Assembly: GCF_963675395.1 (NCBI RefSeq)
Contig: NZ_OY776222.1
Span: 744,001-808,000, forward strand
Origin: an uncultured Vibrio sp.
GTDB taxonomy: Bacteria > Pseudomonadota > Gammaproteobacteria > Enterobacterales > Vibrionaceae
DNA: 64,000 nt
Reading direction: 5' to 3'
Part shown: positions 1 to 8,405 of the stretch, in pieces
How the letters are laid out: every line of letters begins with the position of its first letter
How positions within the stretch are numbered: the first letter of the stretch is position 1
The notes under the pieces: generated by a model
Databases searched by the model: none
Seen by the model: the letters and a program-made list of their open reading frames with translations, nothing else
Told to the model about the DNA's origin: nothing
Program-made: the position numbers and the translations under genes

Positions 1-427
1 CCGGTTGCCAATGACATCGCGTAGCCATTCTTTTCCATTTCAGGCAATGCAACGCGAGACATACTCGCCGCAGTCGCCAGAGAAGAGCCAGAGATAGCCG
101 AGAACACACCACAAGAGGTTACTGCTGCCAGTGCCATACCACCACGCCAGCGACCAAACAGTGTTCTCGCGCCATGGAACAGCTCTTGCGACATTTGCGC
201 TTTAGAGGCAAAAACACCCATGAGGATAAACATAGGAATTGGGCTAAAGCTGTAGTTTGATAGGGTCTCAAATGGGCCGCTATCCAGAATCGCCATTGCA
301 GAAGGGAAAGCAACAATAGAGCCGAACCCAACAAACCCGGTCACCGCCATGGATAACGCGATAGGGGCTCTGAATGCCATCATCACTAACATTAATGCAA
401 TACAAATTAGACCAATCGTTGAAGCAT
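1..427 (-). CDS. TRAP transporter large permease DctM, partial (C-terminus off window)
   Basis: Large membrane subunit of a tripartite (TRAP) organic-acid importer, the channel through which substrate bound by the periplasmic DctP protein enters, driven by a sodium gradient in this family. The ATG at 427 opens about 142 visible codons; the rest lies left of the window. Visible are a hydrophobic first helix, the family segment SPIPMFILMG, and GVFSAISGSSLATAA, typical of DctM. It starts 3 bases after the dctQ stop, so the three genes form one operon. Substrate cannot be told from sequence. Family call is firm; the gene is incomplete only because the window ends. Confidence 0.92.
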
Positions 428-430
428 CCA

Positions 431-1021
431 TTAGACTAACTCCCCTTTGTTTTGTTGTTGCACGTTACTTTTTTTGCCGCTTGACTTTGCTGGCGCATCA
501 CTGCCATTTTTTGTCGCTGGTGTATGGCAGTGAAAAACGAGTTCTCCGGCAATAATCAATGCTCTAACAGCAAGTAGCGCGGTGGCTACAACGACACCCA
601 TATAGATATACTGCAGCGGGATCTGTAGATCCTGAGTGGTTTCTCCGGTAAGCGCGGCCGATTCAATCGCGTCAAAAAAGCGTACTGACATACCTGCGCC
701 AAGTAGTGCAAACCCGAGGTTGTAGAAAGCTTCAAGATATATCTTCAAACGTTGATTCATTTTCTCGGTAAACAGATCAACGATGACCTGAGACTTAGCG
801 ACCGAATGAGGCAAAGTCAGCAAAATGGCAAATAGCAAACCAAACTTGATCAGTTCGATGCCACCAACAAAAGTCCAGTCGATGCCACCATCAGTAAAAT
901 TAAAAATCGCTCGAGTGATGACGTCAGCAAGAGTGATGAACATCATCGACACTAAAACAAAACCTGCACCTAAGTGGGCAATGTGTGCCGCGCGATTGAC
1001 TAGGTTGATGAGTGTTTTCAT
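431..1021 (-). CDS. TRAP transporter small permease DctQ
   Basis: Small four-helix membrane subunit of a TRAP importer, partner of the DctM gene just downstream. The 196-residue protein has hydrophobic segments near residues 15-35, 50-70, 90-115 and 130-155, and the family-like IELIKFGLLFAILLTLP stretch. The C-terminal 35 residues are polar, rich in Lys, Ser and Gln, and longer than in most small permeases. It sits 23 bases after the dctP stop and 3 bases before dctM, in the order dctP-dctQ-dctM. Substrate unknown. Confidence 0.88.
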   Translation of the reverse strand: MKTLINLVNRAAHIAHLGAGFVLVSMMFITLADVITRAIFNFTDGGIDWTFVGGIELIKFGLLFAILLTLPHSVAKSQVIVDLFTEKMNQRLKIYLEAFYNLGFALLGAGMSVRFFDAIESAALTGETTQDLQIPLQYIYMGVVVATALLAVRALIIAGELVFHCHTPATKNGSDAPAKSSGKKSNVQQQNKGELV

Positions 1022-1044
1022 AATCTCATTCCCTTGTTCTGGCT

Positions 1045-2067
1045 TTAAATACAGTCTTGAGAAAGTTCCATTGCTCGCTTGTATACGTCACGTGCGGCTA
1101 GGCCTTTCGATTCCAATTCAGACAAGTAGTTTTCGATGACTTTATCGAAGATTGGTTGCCAGGTAGTTTGGTTGCTTGACGCTTCAATGCGGTTGATTGT
1201 GTGTCCGGCCGCTTTGGCTTCTTCTAGGCCTTTACTATCTAAATCATCAAATACCTGTGCTGCAATTTTCGACCATGCAGCGCCAGAGTTTTTGTCGATC
1301 ACCGCTTTAAGCTCATCATCAAGAGAGTTGTAGACGTCGCTATTCATTGTCACGATGAAAGCAAGGGAATACAGACCACCTACTTCAGTGTGGTTTTCCG
1401 CTAGCTCGTTGATTCTAAAGCTTTTCACGCCTTCCCAAGGTAGAGCGACACCATCAATCACGCCGCGCTGAAGCGATTGATAAGATTGTGGGGCTGGCAT
1501 ACCGACTGGCAGCGCACCAAGCTCTTCAAGCAAGCCACCAATCACAGCGGTTGGGCGGCGGATGCGTAGGCCTTCCAAATCGCTAGGTTGCTCAATATTC
1601 TTACCTTTTACATGCAGTAGGCCCGCTCCGTGGGTAAACAAGAACAGTGGTTTTGAATCCTTGTATTCATTTGCAAACGCACCTTCTTCGTAAAGCTTCT
1701 GAATCACACAAGAGCCTTGGTTGGCGTTTTGTACCACGCCAGGTAGCTCTACGATTTGAGTCAACGGGAATCGATTTGCTGAGTAACCTTGCACGGTTGC
1801 CGTCATATCTAAAATACGGTGTTTAACTGCATCGTATTGTGCTGGTGGCTTAGCAAGGGTAGAAGACGGGTATAACTCGACGTTAATGCGGCCATTAGAA
1901 TCCGCTTCAACAGTGTCAGCCCACTTTTGATAAATCTCTTTATGAACATCAGACACAGAAGGCCAAAAGTGCCCAAATCGCAATGTAACGTCTGCGGCGA
2001 ACGCAGGTGCAGTTAGCAGAAGTGATGACAATGCAGTGGCAGCAGTCTTTTTAATAATCGTATTCAT
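1045..2067 (-). CDS. TRAP transporter substrate-binding protein DctP
   Basis: Periplasmic binding protein that captures an organic acid and hands it to the DctQM permease. I chose the ATG at 2067 over an upstream ATG at 2157, because a classic signal peptide follows (MNTIIKK, hydrophobic core, cleavage after PAFA) and GGA lies about 9 bases upstream. The mature protein begins ADVTLRFGHFWP. The segment GLRIRRPTAVIGGLLEELG contains the arginine that in the DctP family usually pairs with the substrate carboxylate, followed by GMPAPQSYQSLQRGVIDG. It is the first gene of its operon. The substrate is probably a carboxylate; which one is not visible. Confidence 0.9.
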   Translation of the reverse strand: MNTIIKKTAATALSSLLLTAPAFAADVTLRFGHFWPSVSDVHKEIYQKWADTVEADSNGRINVELYPSSTLAKPPAQYDAVKHRILDMTATVQGYSANRFPLTQIVELPGVVQNANQGSCVIQKLYEEGAFANEYKDSKPLFLFTHGAGLLHVKGKNIEQPSDLEGLRIRRPTAVIGGLLEELGALPVGMPAPQSYQSLQRGVIDGVALPWEGVKSFRINELAENHTEVGGLYSLAFIVTMNSDVYNSLDDELKAVIDKNSGAAWSKIAAQVFDDLDSKGLEEAKAAGHTINRIEASSNQTTWQPIFDKVIENYLSELESKGLAARDVYKRAMELSQDCI

Positions 2068-2462
2068 ACTTAAACGTCCAATTGTTAGTAGAGTGTTTTC
2101 GTAAAGCGCTTTTTTAGTCAGGCTATTCTTTTTCTTGGGGCTGAATAAAATCGTCAACTTTTACCGTCAGCGGTTTTTTACCTTATGTAAGATGTTAAGG
2201 TTAAGTTAACACTTGATTCGTCATGGCGTTAGTTAGAAAAAAGAAAAGGCTATTCAATTTTTGAAATTCTCTGACTTTAATTTGAGTTTTATACTGGCTA
2301 ATAAGAGAAGTTTTTGTTGTTTAACTTTTTGATAATTAAGTTTTTAATGTCTAGTCTTTAGGTATTGACTCCTGAGTGTGAATGTCTCGAATGTATGCAA
2401 GAGTGATGGTTCAGAAAGTAACTATAATGTGTATTTCATCAGTTGTTTGGTAGGAGAGTGAT
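2068..2462. other. Intergenic region between divergent dctP and SRAP genes
   Basis: 395 bases without a credible gene, AT-rich. It must hold the promoter of the first TRAP operon (leftward) and of the SRAP gene (rightward). A TATAAT stands at about 2426-2431, some 32 bases before the SRAP start, without a convincing -35. I found no LexA-type CTGT-N8-ACAG box and no strong palindrome. Confidence 0.5.
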
Positions 2463-3023
2463 ATGTGTGGAAGGTTAAATGTTGTTAGCGACCCGCTTTG
2501 TAGAATTGTCTCTCAGCAACTTGGGATCAGTTTTAAAACGGATACCAATAGAGACCTTAGGCCGACACAAATTGTTTCTGTCGTTGGGACCCTGCAGGGT
2601 GAACTCCAACAACTTGATATACCCTGGGGCATAAAACCTGATTGGGCAGAGAACCTTATCTTTAATGCTAAAGCCGAAACGGTCGCAGTTAAGGCGACGT
2701 TCGCCAGTGCGTTTGAGTTCGACCGAGTCATCGTTCCATGTTCGGGCTGGTATGAATGGCAAGAAGAAAACGGCAAAAAGGCCAAATATCTATTCAGCCT
2801 TGGCGAGAGCAATGTTCTATATATGGCAGGTATTGCTTTGAATGATGGGAAAGAGCTCGTCACATTAACAACAGAGCCAAATGAACAATGCAGCGCATTT
2901 CATCACCGCATGCCATTATTGATTCCGGATAAAAAGGTCTTGGACTGGATAAGTGGAGAGGGCAAAAGCGTCTATAAGTTGTTAGATAACCAATTTAGTG
3001 AAACGTTGATGATAAAAGGTTAG
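2463..3023 (+). CDS. SRAP-family protein (YedK/HMCES-like abasic-site DNA crosslinker)
   Basis: Proteins of this family protect abasic sites in single-stranded DNA by forming a covalent link through their second residue. All key residues are visible: Cys2 (exposed after removal of Met1), Asn68 in FNAKAET, Glu98 in GWYEW and His147 in HHRMP. At 186 residues it is slightly shorter than E. coli YedK. The ATG is preceded by TAGGAGAG. It stands alone between two TRAP operons, convergent with the second, and nothing suggests it takes part in transport. It could act in the SOS response, but no LexA box is seen upstream. Confidence 0.9.
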   Translation: MCGRLNVVSDPLCRIVSQQLGISFKTDTNRDLRPTQIVSVVGTLQGELQQLDIPWGIKPDWAENLIFNAKAETVAVKATFASAFEFDRVIVPCSGWYEWQEENGKKAKYLFSLGESNVLYMAGIALNDGKELVTLTTEPNEQCSAFHHRMPLLIPDKKVLDWISGEGKSVYKLLDNQFSETLMIKG

Positions 3024-3063
3024 CGATACTCTTTAAGACGCTTTCATCCTAAAGAATATCGCT
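3022..3063. terminator. Probable bidirectional terminator hairpin
   Basis: Inverted repeat AGCGATA (3022-3028) with TATCGCT (3057-3063), extended inward by CTTTA/TAAAG, between the convergent SRAP and dctM genes. It lacks a clear T-run, so strength is uncertain. Confidence 0.5.
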
Positions 3064-3080
3064 ATGATGATGTTAGTTTG

Positions 3081-4376
3081 TCACATGATACTTGGGAGCC
3101 ATAGAGACAATGGCGGTATAAGTAGTAACAACAGTAATCTAACGATATCTGCGCACCAATAAGGAGTGACGCCTTTGAATATCGTGCTGGTTTTGATGTC
3201 TTTGACGACGCTACTGAGCACAAAAATGTTCAATCCTACCGGGGGAGTAATTAGGCTGATCTCAGTAACAACGACAACAACTATACCAAACCAGACCAGA
3301 TCAAACCCTAAGCTTGCAACCAATGGGTAAAACACGGGTACAGTCAGCAGAAGCATTGACAGGCTTTCGAACACAGTGCCAAGTAGAATGTAAATCCCCA
3401 TGATGGCCAGAATCACATAAATAGGTTCTGCACCGAAAGATTCCATCCAGGTGACGAGCTCATGTGGCAAACCAGTACGGTTTACAAAGTTGGAATAAAT
3501 TAGCGCACCGATAATGACCCCAAACAGCATAGTAGAGGTTCTCGCGGTATCAATCAGGATCTCTTTAAGCACACTGATGGTAAGAGAACGGCGGTAGAGT
3601 GCAATAGCAAAGGCACCACCGGCACCAATACCAGCCGCTTCTGTAGGGGTAAAAGCGCCCAGATATATTCCACCCATCACCAGTGCGAATAACCCAAGAA
3701 TACCCGAGACAGACTTCAGCGCGGCTTTTTTATCTTCCTTAGACATCTTTTCACCTTTAGGGCCTGCATTTGGGTTGCGCCATACAACGTATTTTGTTGC
3801 TAAAAGGTACATGAAGATACCAAGCATGCCCGGGATAAATCCTGCTGCGAATAGGTCTCGAATGCTCTGTTCGGTGAGTACGCCATAGATGATCAGAATG
3901 ACACTTGGCGGGATCAAGATCCCTAGCGTTCCACCTGCTGCAATGGAAGCTGCAGCTAAGCCATCTGAATATCCATACTTTCTCATCGAAGGCATGGCAA
4001 CCTTAGCCATGGTTGCCGATGTCGCCAAACTAGAGCCAGAAATGGCAGAGAAGCCACCACACGCTGCTACGGTCGCCATTGCTAATCCGCCTCGATAGTG
4101 ACCCAAAAACGCATAACAAGCTCGGTACAGTTCTTGAGACATTCCCGCTCGAGTGATTAAGTTCCCCATCAGAATGAACATAGGAATGACCGACAAACCG
4201 TAATCCTGCGCTGTGTCGATCAATCGCTTAGCACTGATAGTTAGTGCGCCATTAAAATTCCAGTCCCCCAAAGCTGCATAACCTATAAATCCCACCACAC
4301 CCATTGCAAACGCGATCGGCATTCTTAACAGTATTAGTATCATCAGTACTGCGAAACCAATTAAGGCAATAGTCAT
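3081..4376 (-). CDS. TRAP transporter large permease DctM
   Basis: Full-length (431 residues) membrane channel subunit of the second TRAP importer. It shows about a dozen hydrophobic segments and the DctM hallmarks PMFILMGNLITRAG, GFSAISGSSLATSATMAKVAMP and GTLGILIPPSVILIIYG. It begins 1 base after the dctQ stop, so translation is probably coupled. This operon is divergent from paaZ, and the shared promoter region carries a motif also found before paaA. I therefore infer, without proof, that it imports phenylacetate or a related aromatic acid. The copy at 1-427 is a separate system. Confidence 0.93.
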   Translation of the reverse strand: MTIALIGFAVLMILILLRMPIAFAMGVVGFIGYAALGDWNFNGALTISAKRLIDTAQDYGLSVIPMFILMGNLITRAGMSQELYRACYAFLGHYRGGLAMATVAACGGFSAISGSSLATSATMAKVAMPSMRKYGYSDGLAAASIAAGGTLGILIPPSVILIIYGVLTEQSIRDLFAAGFIPGMLGIFMYLLATKYVVWRNPNAGPKGEKMSKEDKKAALKSVSGILGLFALVMGGIYLGAFTPTEAAGIGAGGAFAIALYRRSLTISVLKEILIDTARTSTMLFGVIIGALIYSNFVNRTGLPHELVTWMESFGAEPIYVILAIMGIYILLGTVFESLSMLLLTVPVFYPLVASLGFDLVWFGIVVVVVTEISLITPPVGLNIFVLSSVVKDIKTSTIFKGVTPYWCADIVRLLLLLLIPPLSLWLPSIM

Positions 4377-4377
4377 A

Positions 4378-4902
4378 TCAATCCCTCTGATTTAAATACT
4401 CTTTGTTAAAGATTCGCGTAACCACTAAAACAAGCGAAGTGATTGCGGTTAGCCAGCATGAAATAGCCAGAAAATAGACAAAATAATAGGTTGGGATTTC
4501 GAGATATTCGGTTATCTCTCCGTACATCAGTGCGCGGTCACCCAGTTCCCATACTTTGAAACCCATTACTGCGAGACAAAGAGAGACCGCTGCATCAAAG
4601 CCCATATCACGTACGTTTTTTACCTTTCGGGGAATGATGCTATCGGTTAGGTCAACACTGATATGCTCTTTGCGCCACGTCACCAACGGCATCGTAGAGA
4701 AAATGAGCGCACCTAAAAGTAACTCCGTGAGTTCTACACTTCCGGTTACTGGCTTTTCAAACAGGTAGCGTCCTACTACATCGATACAGGTAAGCAGCAT
4801 CATTGAAAGTAATATCAGGCACGCACACAGCTTCAGAAACTTATCCAAAAGTTGGGCAGAAGACTCCCAACTTTTAGTAAACCAAATTAATGAGTTGTTC
4901 AT
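4378..4902 (-). CDS. TRAP transporter small permease DctQ
   Basis: Small permease (174 residues, usual size) of the second TRAP importer. Hydrophobic helices lie near residues 20-45, 55-75, 95-115 and 140-162. The segment VELTELLLGALIFSTMPLV is characteristic, and WRKEHISVDL marks the loop typical of the family. It follows dctP after 8 bases and is 1 base from dctM. Its partners are the binding protein at 4911-5945 and the large permease at 3081-4376. Confidence 0.9.
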   Translation of the reverse strand: MNNSLIWFTKSWESSAQLLDKFLKLCACLILLSMMLLTCIDVVGRYLFEKPVTGSVELTELLLGALIFSTMPLVTWRKEHISVDLTDSIIPRKVKNVRDMGFDAAVSLCLAVMGFKVWELGDRALMYGEITEYLEIPTYYFVYFLAISCWLTAITSLVLVVTRIFNKEYLNQRD

Positions 4903-4910
4903 ATTGATTC

Positions 4911-5945
4911 CTAAAGCTCGACTGGCTCGTAGTCATTAACGATTTTTCTGAATTCGGTTAATGCCGCTTCGGCGTCGACGTTACGTGACTTAACTGATTT
5001 CACCCATTTATCGTCTAGACCTTGAGTAAGTTGTTCATAGTATTGAATATCTTCATCAGACAAGTTTTCTACTTTGCTTCCTGACGCGATAATATCAGCT
5101 TCACCAATTTCGTCGGCTTTAGACCAGTAACGACCTGCAAGTGCGGAGAGCCTTTCACCAGAGATGCTTCTGATTGCCTGACGATCTTCTTCAGAGAGTT
5201 TTTCCATAAATTGTGGACTGATGAAAATACCAAATGAACCGAGATATAAACCAGTTGGTAGCTTGTAGCTGTAGGGTGCGACATCTTTAAAGCGGGCGGC
5301 TTTCATCATATCCATTTGCATGAACAGACCATCTGCTACACCTTGCGATAGCATCTCATAGGCTTTTGTAGCAGGTGCGCTTACGCCCGACACTTCCAGT
5401 AGATTACCTACTTCGGTGGAGATACCACCGCCTACACGCATTTTTTTTCCTTTCAGATCTTTAAGAGATTTTATCGGCTCGCGCATATGGACTTGCCCTG
5501 GGCCATGAACAAATACCCCGGCCAGTTCAACTCCGTTGTATTCAAATGAGTTTTTAAAGTACTTCTCGTTAACGCGCCAGTGAGCGACAGAAGCGGCTTC
5601 ACCACCGGCCTTGTTACCCGGAAGCTCAGCAATTTGAGTTAAGCGAAAACGTCCTGGGAGATAACCATGAAATGTCCAAGCGGCATCAACCGCGCCATCT
5701 TCAACCAATTCAACAAGACTTTTGGGGTGAGCCAAGTCGTATTCAAGTTTAATCGTCACACGTCCATCTGTGGCTTCTTCTATCCATTTTCCCCAGGTTG
5801 GCAGTACATCGGCATTCATGGTCTGCATTGGACTGAGCCATGTTGCGATTTTTAGTTCGTGTGTTTGTGCTTGAGCACTGTGACTCACCAATAGGGTGGA
5901 AGCGAGCAATCCTGCCAGGCCTTTAGCTACGGTTGATTTAAACAT
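4911..5945 (-). CDS. TRAP transporter substrate-binding protein DctP
   Basis: Periplasmic solute-binding protein, first gene of the second TRAP operon. I placed the start at the ATG at 5945 rather than 6002: GGAAT lies just upstream and a clean signal peptide follows (MFKSTVAKGLAGLLAS, cleavage near SAQAQ). KKMRVGGGISTEVGNLLEVSG holds the expected substrate-binding arginine, and AYEMLSQGVADGLFMQMD the second family motif. The mature region is only distantly similar by eye to the binding protein at 1045-2067, so the two systems probably carry different ligands. Proximity to paaZ suggests an aromatic or arylacetic acid. Confidence 0.9.
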   Translation of the reverse strand: MFKSTVAKGLAGLLASTLLVSHSAQAQTHELKIATWLSPMQTMNADVLPTWGKWIEEATDGRVTIKLEYDLAHPKSLVELVEDGAVDAAWTFHGYLPGRFRLTQIAELPGNKAGGEAASVAHWRVNEKYFKNSFEYNGVELAGVFVHGPGQVHMREPIKSLKDLKGKKMRVGGGISTEVGNLLEVSGVSAPATKAYEMLSQGVADGLFMQMDMMKAARFKDVAPYSYKLPTGLYLGSFGIFISPQFMEKLSEEDRQAIRSISGERLSALAGRYWSKADEIGEADIIASGSKVENLSDEDIQYYEQLTQGLDDKWVKSVKSRNVDAEAALTEFRKIVNDYEPVEL

Positions 5946-6020
5946 ACTGATTCCTTTGTAAGTCCCATTTAAATAAATTAATTTTCCAATCATGTGACAC
6001 ATAATTAGGTCAAATGATGA

Positions 6021-6056
6021 TTTAAACGTATCATTTAAAATTGTGGTTGTGTATCA
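6021..6056. promoter_or_regulatory. Candidate operator in the dctP/paaZ divergent promoter
   Basis: TTTAAACGTATCATTTAAA (6021-6039) is an AT-flanked imperfect palindrome around GTATCA; a second GTATCA follows at 6051-6056. A closely related site precedes paaA (10012-10037). I infer binding by PaaX, whose gene is at 19986-20909. The match to the E. coli PaaX consensus is weak, so a different regulator is possible. Confidence 0.45.
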
Positions 6057-6217
6057 TGATTGTTAATGAATTGTGATTTTGTGAATCAGAACTTGTTTTA
6101 AAGATGAACAACACAGCCATTTCATAAGTGATGTGCTAAGGACGAATTAAGCACGTCATTGGTGGAAAATTCTAGTGAGGCAATTGCTACAGCATTAAGG
6201 ATTAACGAGGTATAGAA

Positions 6218-8269
6218 ATGGAACAATTAACCAGTTACGTAGCCGGAGAATGGTATTTTGGAAGCGGGAAGCCACGTGTGGTTTCAAGTGCAATTACTGG
6301 AGAAGCGTTGTATCAGGTCAATGCGGATGGTATGGATTCTTCTAAGGTTTTGGAGTATGGAAGAGAGCGAGGTACTAAAGCGCTTTCCCAAATGACGTTC
6401 CTAGAACGTGCCAACATGATCAAAGATTTGGCTAAGTATCTGCTTTCCCAAAAGGAAGAATTTTACGCGCTTTCACAGCACACTGGCGCGACCAGAGTGG
6501 ACTCTTGGATTGATATTGAAGGAGGTGTCAGTACCTTGTTCAATTACTCTAGTCTAGCGAACCGCGAGTTACCAAACGACACCATTTGGGCAGAGGATGA
6601 ATTACTACCTCTTTCTAAGGAAGGCGGCTTTGCGGCTCGTCACTTTCTGACCAGCAAGACTGGTGTCGCCCTTCACATCAACGCATACAACTTCCCTTGC
6701 TGGGGTATGTTAGAAAAGCTTGCGCCGACATGGTTAGGTGGTATGGCGGCGATTGTTAAACCGGCTACAGAAACCGCATATCTGACACAAGCAATGGTTA
6801 AAGCGATGCAAGACAGCGGTATTGTGCCTGAAGGGGCTATTCAGGTTATCTGCGGCTCTGTTGGCGATATGTTTGAGCACCTAGATTATCAAGATGTCGT
6901 AACATTCACTGGTTCTGCGCAAACAGGCCAAATGCTGCGCTCTCACCATTCGATTACACAGAAATCCATTCCATTCACAATGGAAGCTGATTCGTTGAAC
7001 TGTGCCATTTTAGGTGATGATGTCACGCCTGATATGCCGGAGTTCGCGTTGTTTGTACGTGAAGTGACTCGCGAGATGACGGTGAAAGCAGGGCAAAAAT
7101 GTACAGCGATCCGACGTGCCATCGTACCTGAACATTTGATTGATGAAGTCGCAACGGCGCTAACGTCAAAACTTGAGAAAGTCGCCGTCGGTGACCCTGC
7201 AATCGAGGGCGTCAAGATGGGCGCATTGGTGAGCAAAAGCCAACTAGACGACGTAAAAGAAAAAGTCACAACGTTATCCAATTATTGCGATGTACTGACG
7301 GGTGGCAATACGTCAGACATAAGTATTCAGGGCCCAAGTGAGGGCGCTTTCTATCCGCCAACTCTGCTTCGCTGCAACAACCCTCATGAGGTTGAGGAGG
7401 TCCATTCTGTCGAGGCATTTGGTCCGGTATGTACACTTATGCCATACAGTGACCTAAGCGATGCTGTAGTGTTAGCTAAAAAAGGTCAGGGCAGCTTAGT
7501 CGGCAGTATCGTTACCGCTTCGGGCTGTGTGGCTGCTCAGCTTGCACTTGAAATTGGTTCGTCGCACGGCCGTTTACACGTATTGAATCAAGAATCATCC
7601 AAAGAGTCTACTGGCCATGGCTCGCCGCTGCCAATGCTTGTTCATGGTGGCCCGGGACGTGCTGGTGGCGGTGAAGAAATGGGTGGATTGCGTGGTGTAA
7701 AACACTACATGCAGCGCACCGCGATTCAAGGTTCACCAACCATGCTGGCTAAAATAGGCCGAGAGTGGGTTCGCGGAGCTGAAACGGTCTGTGACCCGAT
7801 TCATCCGTTCAAAAAGTACTTCGAAGATTTGCAAATCGGCGAAACCCTTACGACAGCAAGAAGAACGATAACAGAAGCGGATATCGTTAACTTTGGTTGT
7901 TTGAGCGGTGATCACTTCTATGCACATATGGATAAGATCGCGGCAAAAGACTCCATGTTTGGTGAAAGGGTTGCGCACGGATACTTTGTAATTTCAGCCG
8001 CTGCGGGCCTGTTTGTGGAAGCCGCACCTGGGCCAGTTCTCGCCAACTATGGAATGGAAGGACTGAGGTTTATCGAACCGGTTAAAATCGGCGATACCAT
8101 TCAAGTTCATTTGACGTGCAAGAAGAAAATTAAGAAGCGCCAGCGTTCTGCTGAAGAACAGGCACAAGGTGTTGTGGCCTGGGATGTAGAAGTGTGCAAT
8201 CAGGACGGAAAGCCAGTCGCGCTTTATACGATCCTTACCTTGGTCGCGAGACAGCAAGGTGACTTTTAA
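6218..8269 (+). CDS. paaZ: PaaZ: oxepin-CoA hydrolase / 3-oxo-5,6-dehydrosuberyl-CoA semialdehyde dehydrogenase
   Basis: Cytoplasmic bifunctional enzyme that opens the seven-membered oxepin-CoA ring and oxidises the resulting aldehyde in aerobic phenylacetate breakdown. Residues 1 to about 520 are an aldehyde dehydrogenase with Glu256 (TMEADSLN) and nucleophile Cys295 ([10 protein letters not shown]). The last 150 residues are a MaoC-type hydratase with the GDHFYAH motif and AHGYF. The 683-residue length matches E. coli PaaZ. It is transcribed away from the TRAP operon and is separated from paaA by an IS element and its own promoter. GAGG sits about 9 bases before the ATG. Confidence 0.97.
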   Translation: MEQLTSYVAGEWYFGSGKPRVVSSAITGEALYQVNADGMDSSKVLEYGRERGTKALSQMTFLERANMIKDLAKYLLSQKEEFYALSQHTGATRVDSWIDIEGGVSTLFNYSSLANRELPNDTIWAEDELLPLSKEGGFAARHFLTSKTGVALHINAYNFPCWGMLEKLAPTWLGGMAAIVKPATETAYLTQAMVKAMQDSGIVPEGAIQVICGSVGDMFEHLDYQDVVTFTGSAQTGQMLRSHHSITQKSIPFTMEADSLNCAILGDDVTPDMPEFALFVREVTREMTVKAGQKCTAIRRAIVPEHLIDEVATALTSKLEKVAVGDPAIEGVKMGALVSKSQLDDVKEKVTTLSNYCDVLTGGNTSDISIQGPSEGAFYPPTLLRCNNPHEVEEVHSVEAFGPVCTLMPYSDLSDAVVLAKKGQGSLVGSIVTASGCVAAQLALEIGSSHGRLHVLNQESSKESTGHGSPLPMLVHGGPGRAGGGEEMGGLRGVKHYMQRTAIQGSPTMLAKIGREWVRGAETVCDPIHPFKKYFEDLQIGETLTTARRTITEADIVNFGCLSGDHFYAHMDKIAAKDSMFGERVAHGYFVISAAAGLFVEAAPGPVLANYGMEGLRFIEPVKIGDTIQVHLTCKKKIKKRQRSAEEQAQGVVAWDVEVCNQDGKPVALYTILTLVARQQGDF

Positions 8270-8310
8270 CGGGTCAGACATTGGCTAAAAATTCCTGCAA
8301 ATCTACTCAA

Positions 8311-8328
8311 CAGGGCCATCTGGCCCTG
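8311..8328. repeat. Left direct repeat flanking the IS (duplicated terminator hairpin)
   Basis: cagggccatctggccctg, identical to 9924-9941. It is itself a palindrome, the stem of the former paaZ terminator. Here it is followed by the IS end instead of a T-run. One extra matching base at each side makes 18-20 bp possible. Confidence 0.85.
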
Positions 8329-8341
8329 TCAGACTGCTGAC

Positions 8342-8369
8342 AAAGGTCTAGCTTTCAAGCTAGACCTTT
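8342..8369. terminator. Hairpin at left end inside the IS
   Basis: Near-perfect inverted repeat AAAGGTCTAGCTT / AAGCTAGACCTTT with a 2-base centre, 64 bases before the transposase start. Such hairpins in IS leaders often block incoming transcription or translation. It may terminate paaZ read-through. Confidence 0.55.
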
Positions 8370-8405
8370 GATCTAATAGGAGTATAGAAATATGGATACT
8401 CCGAC

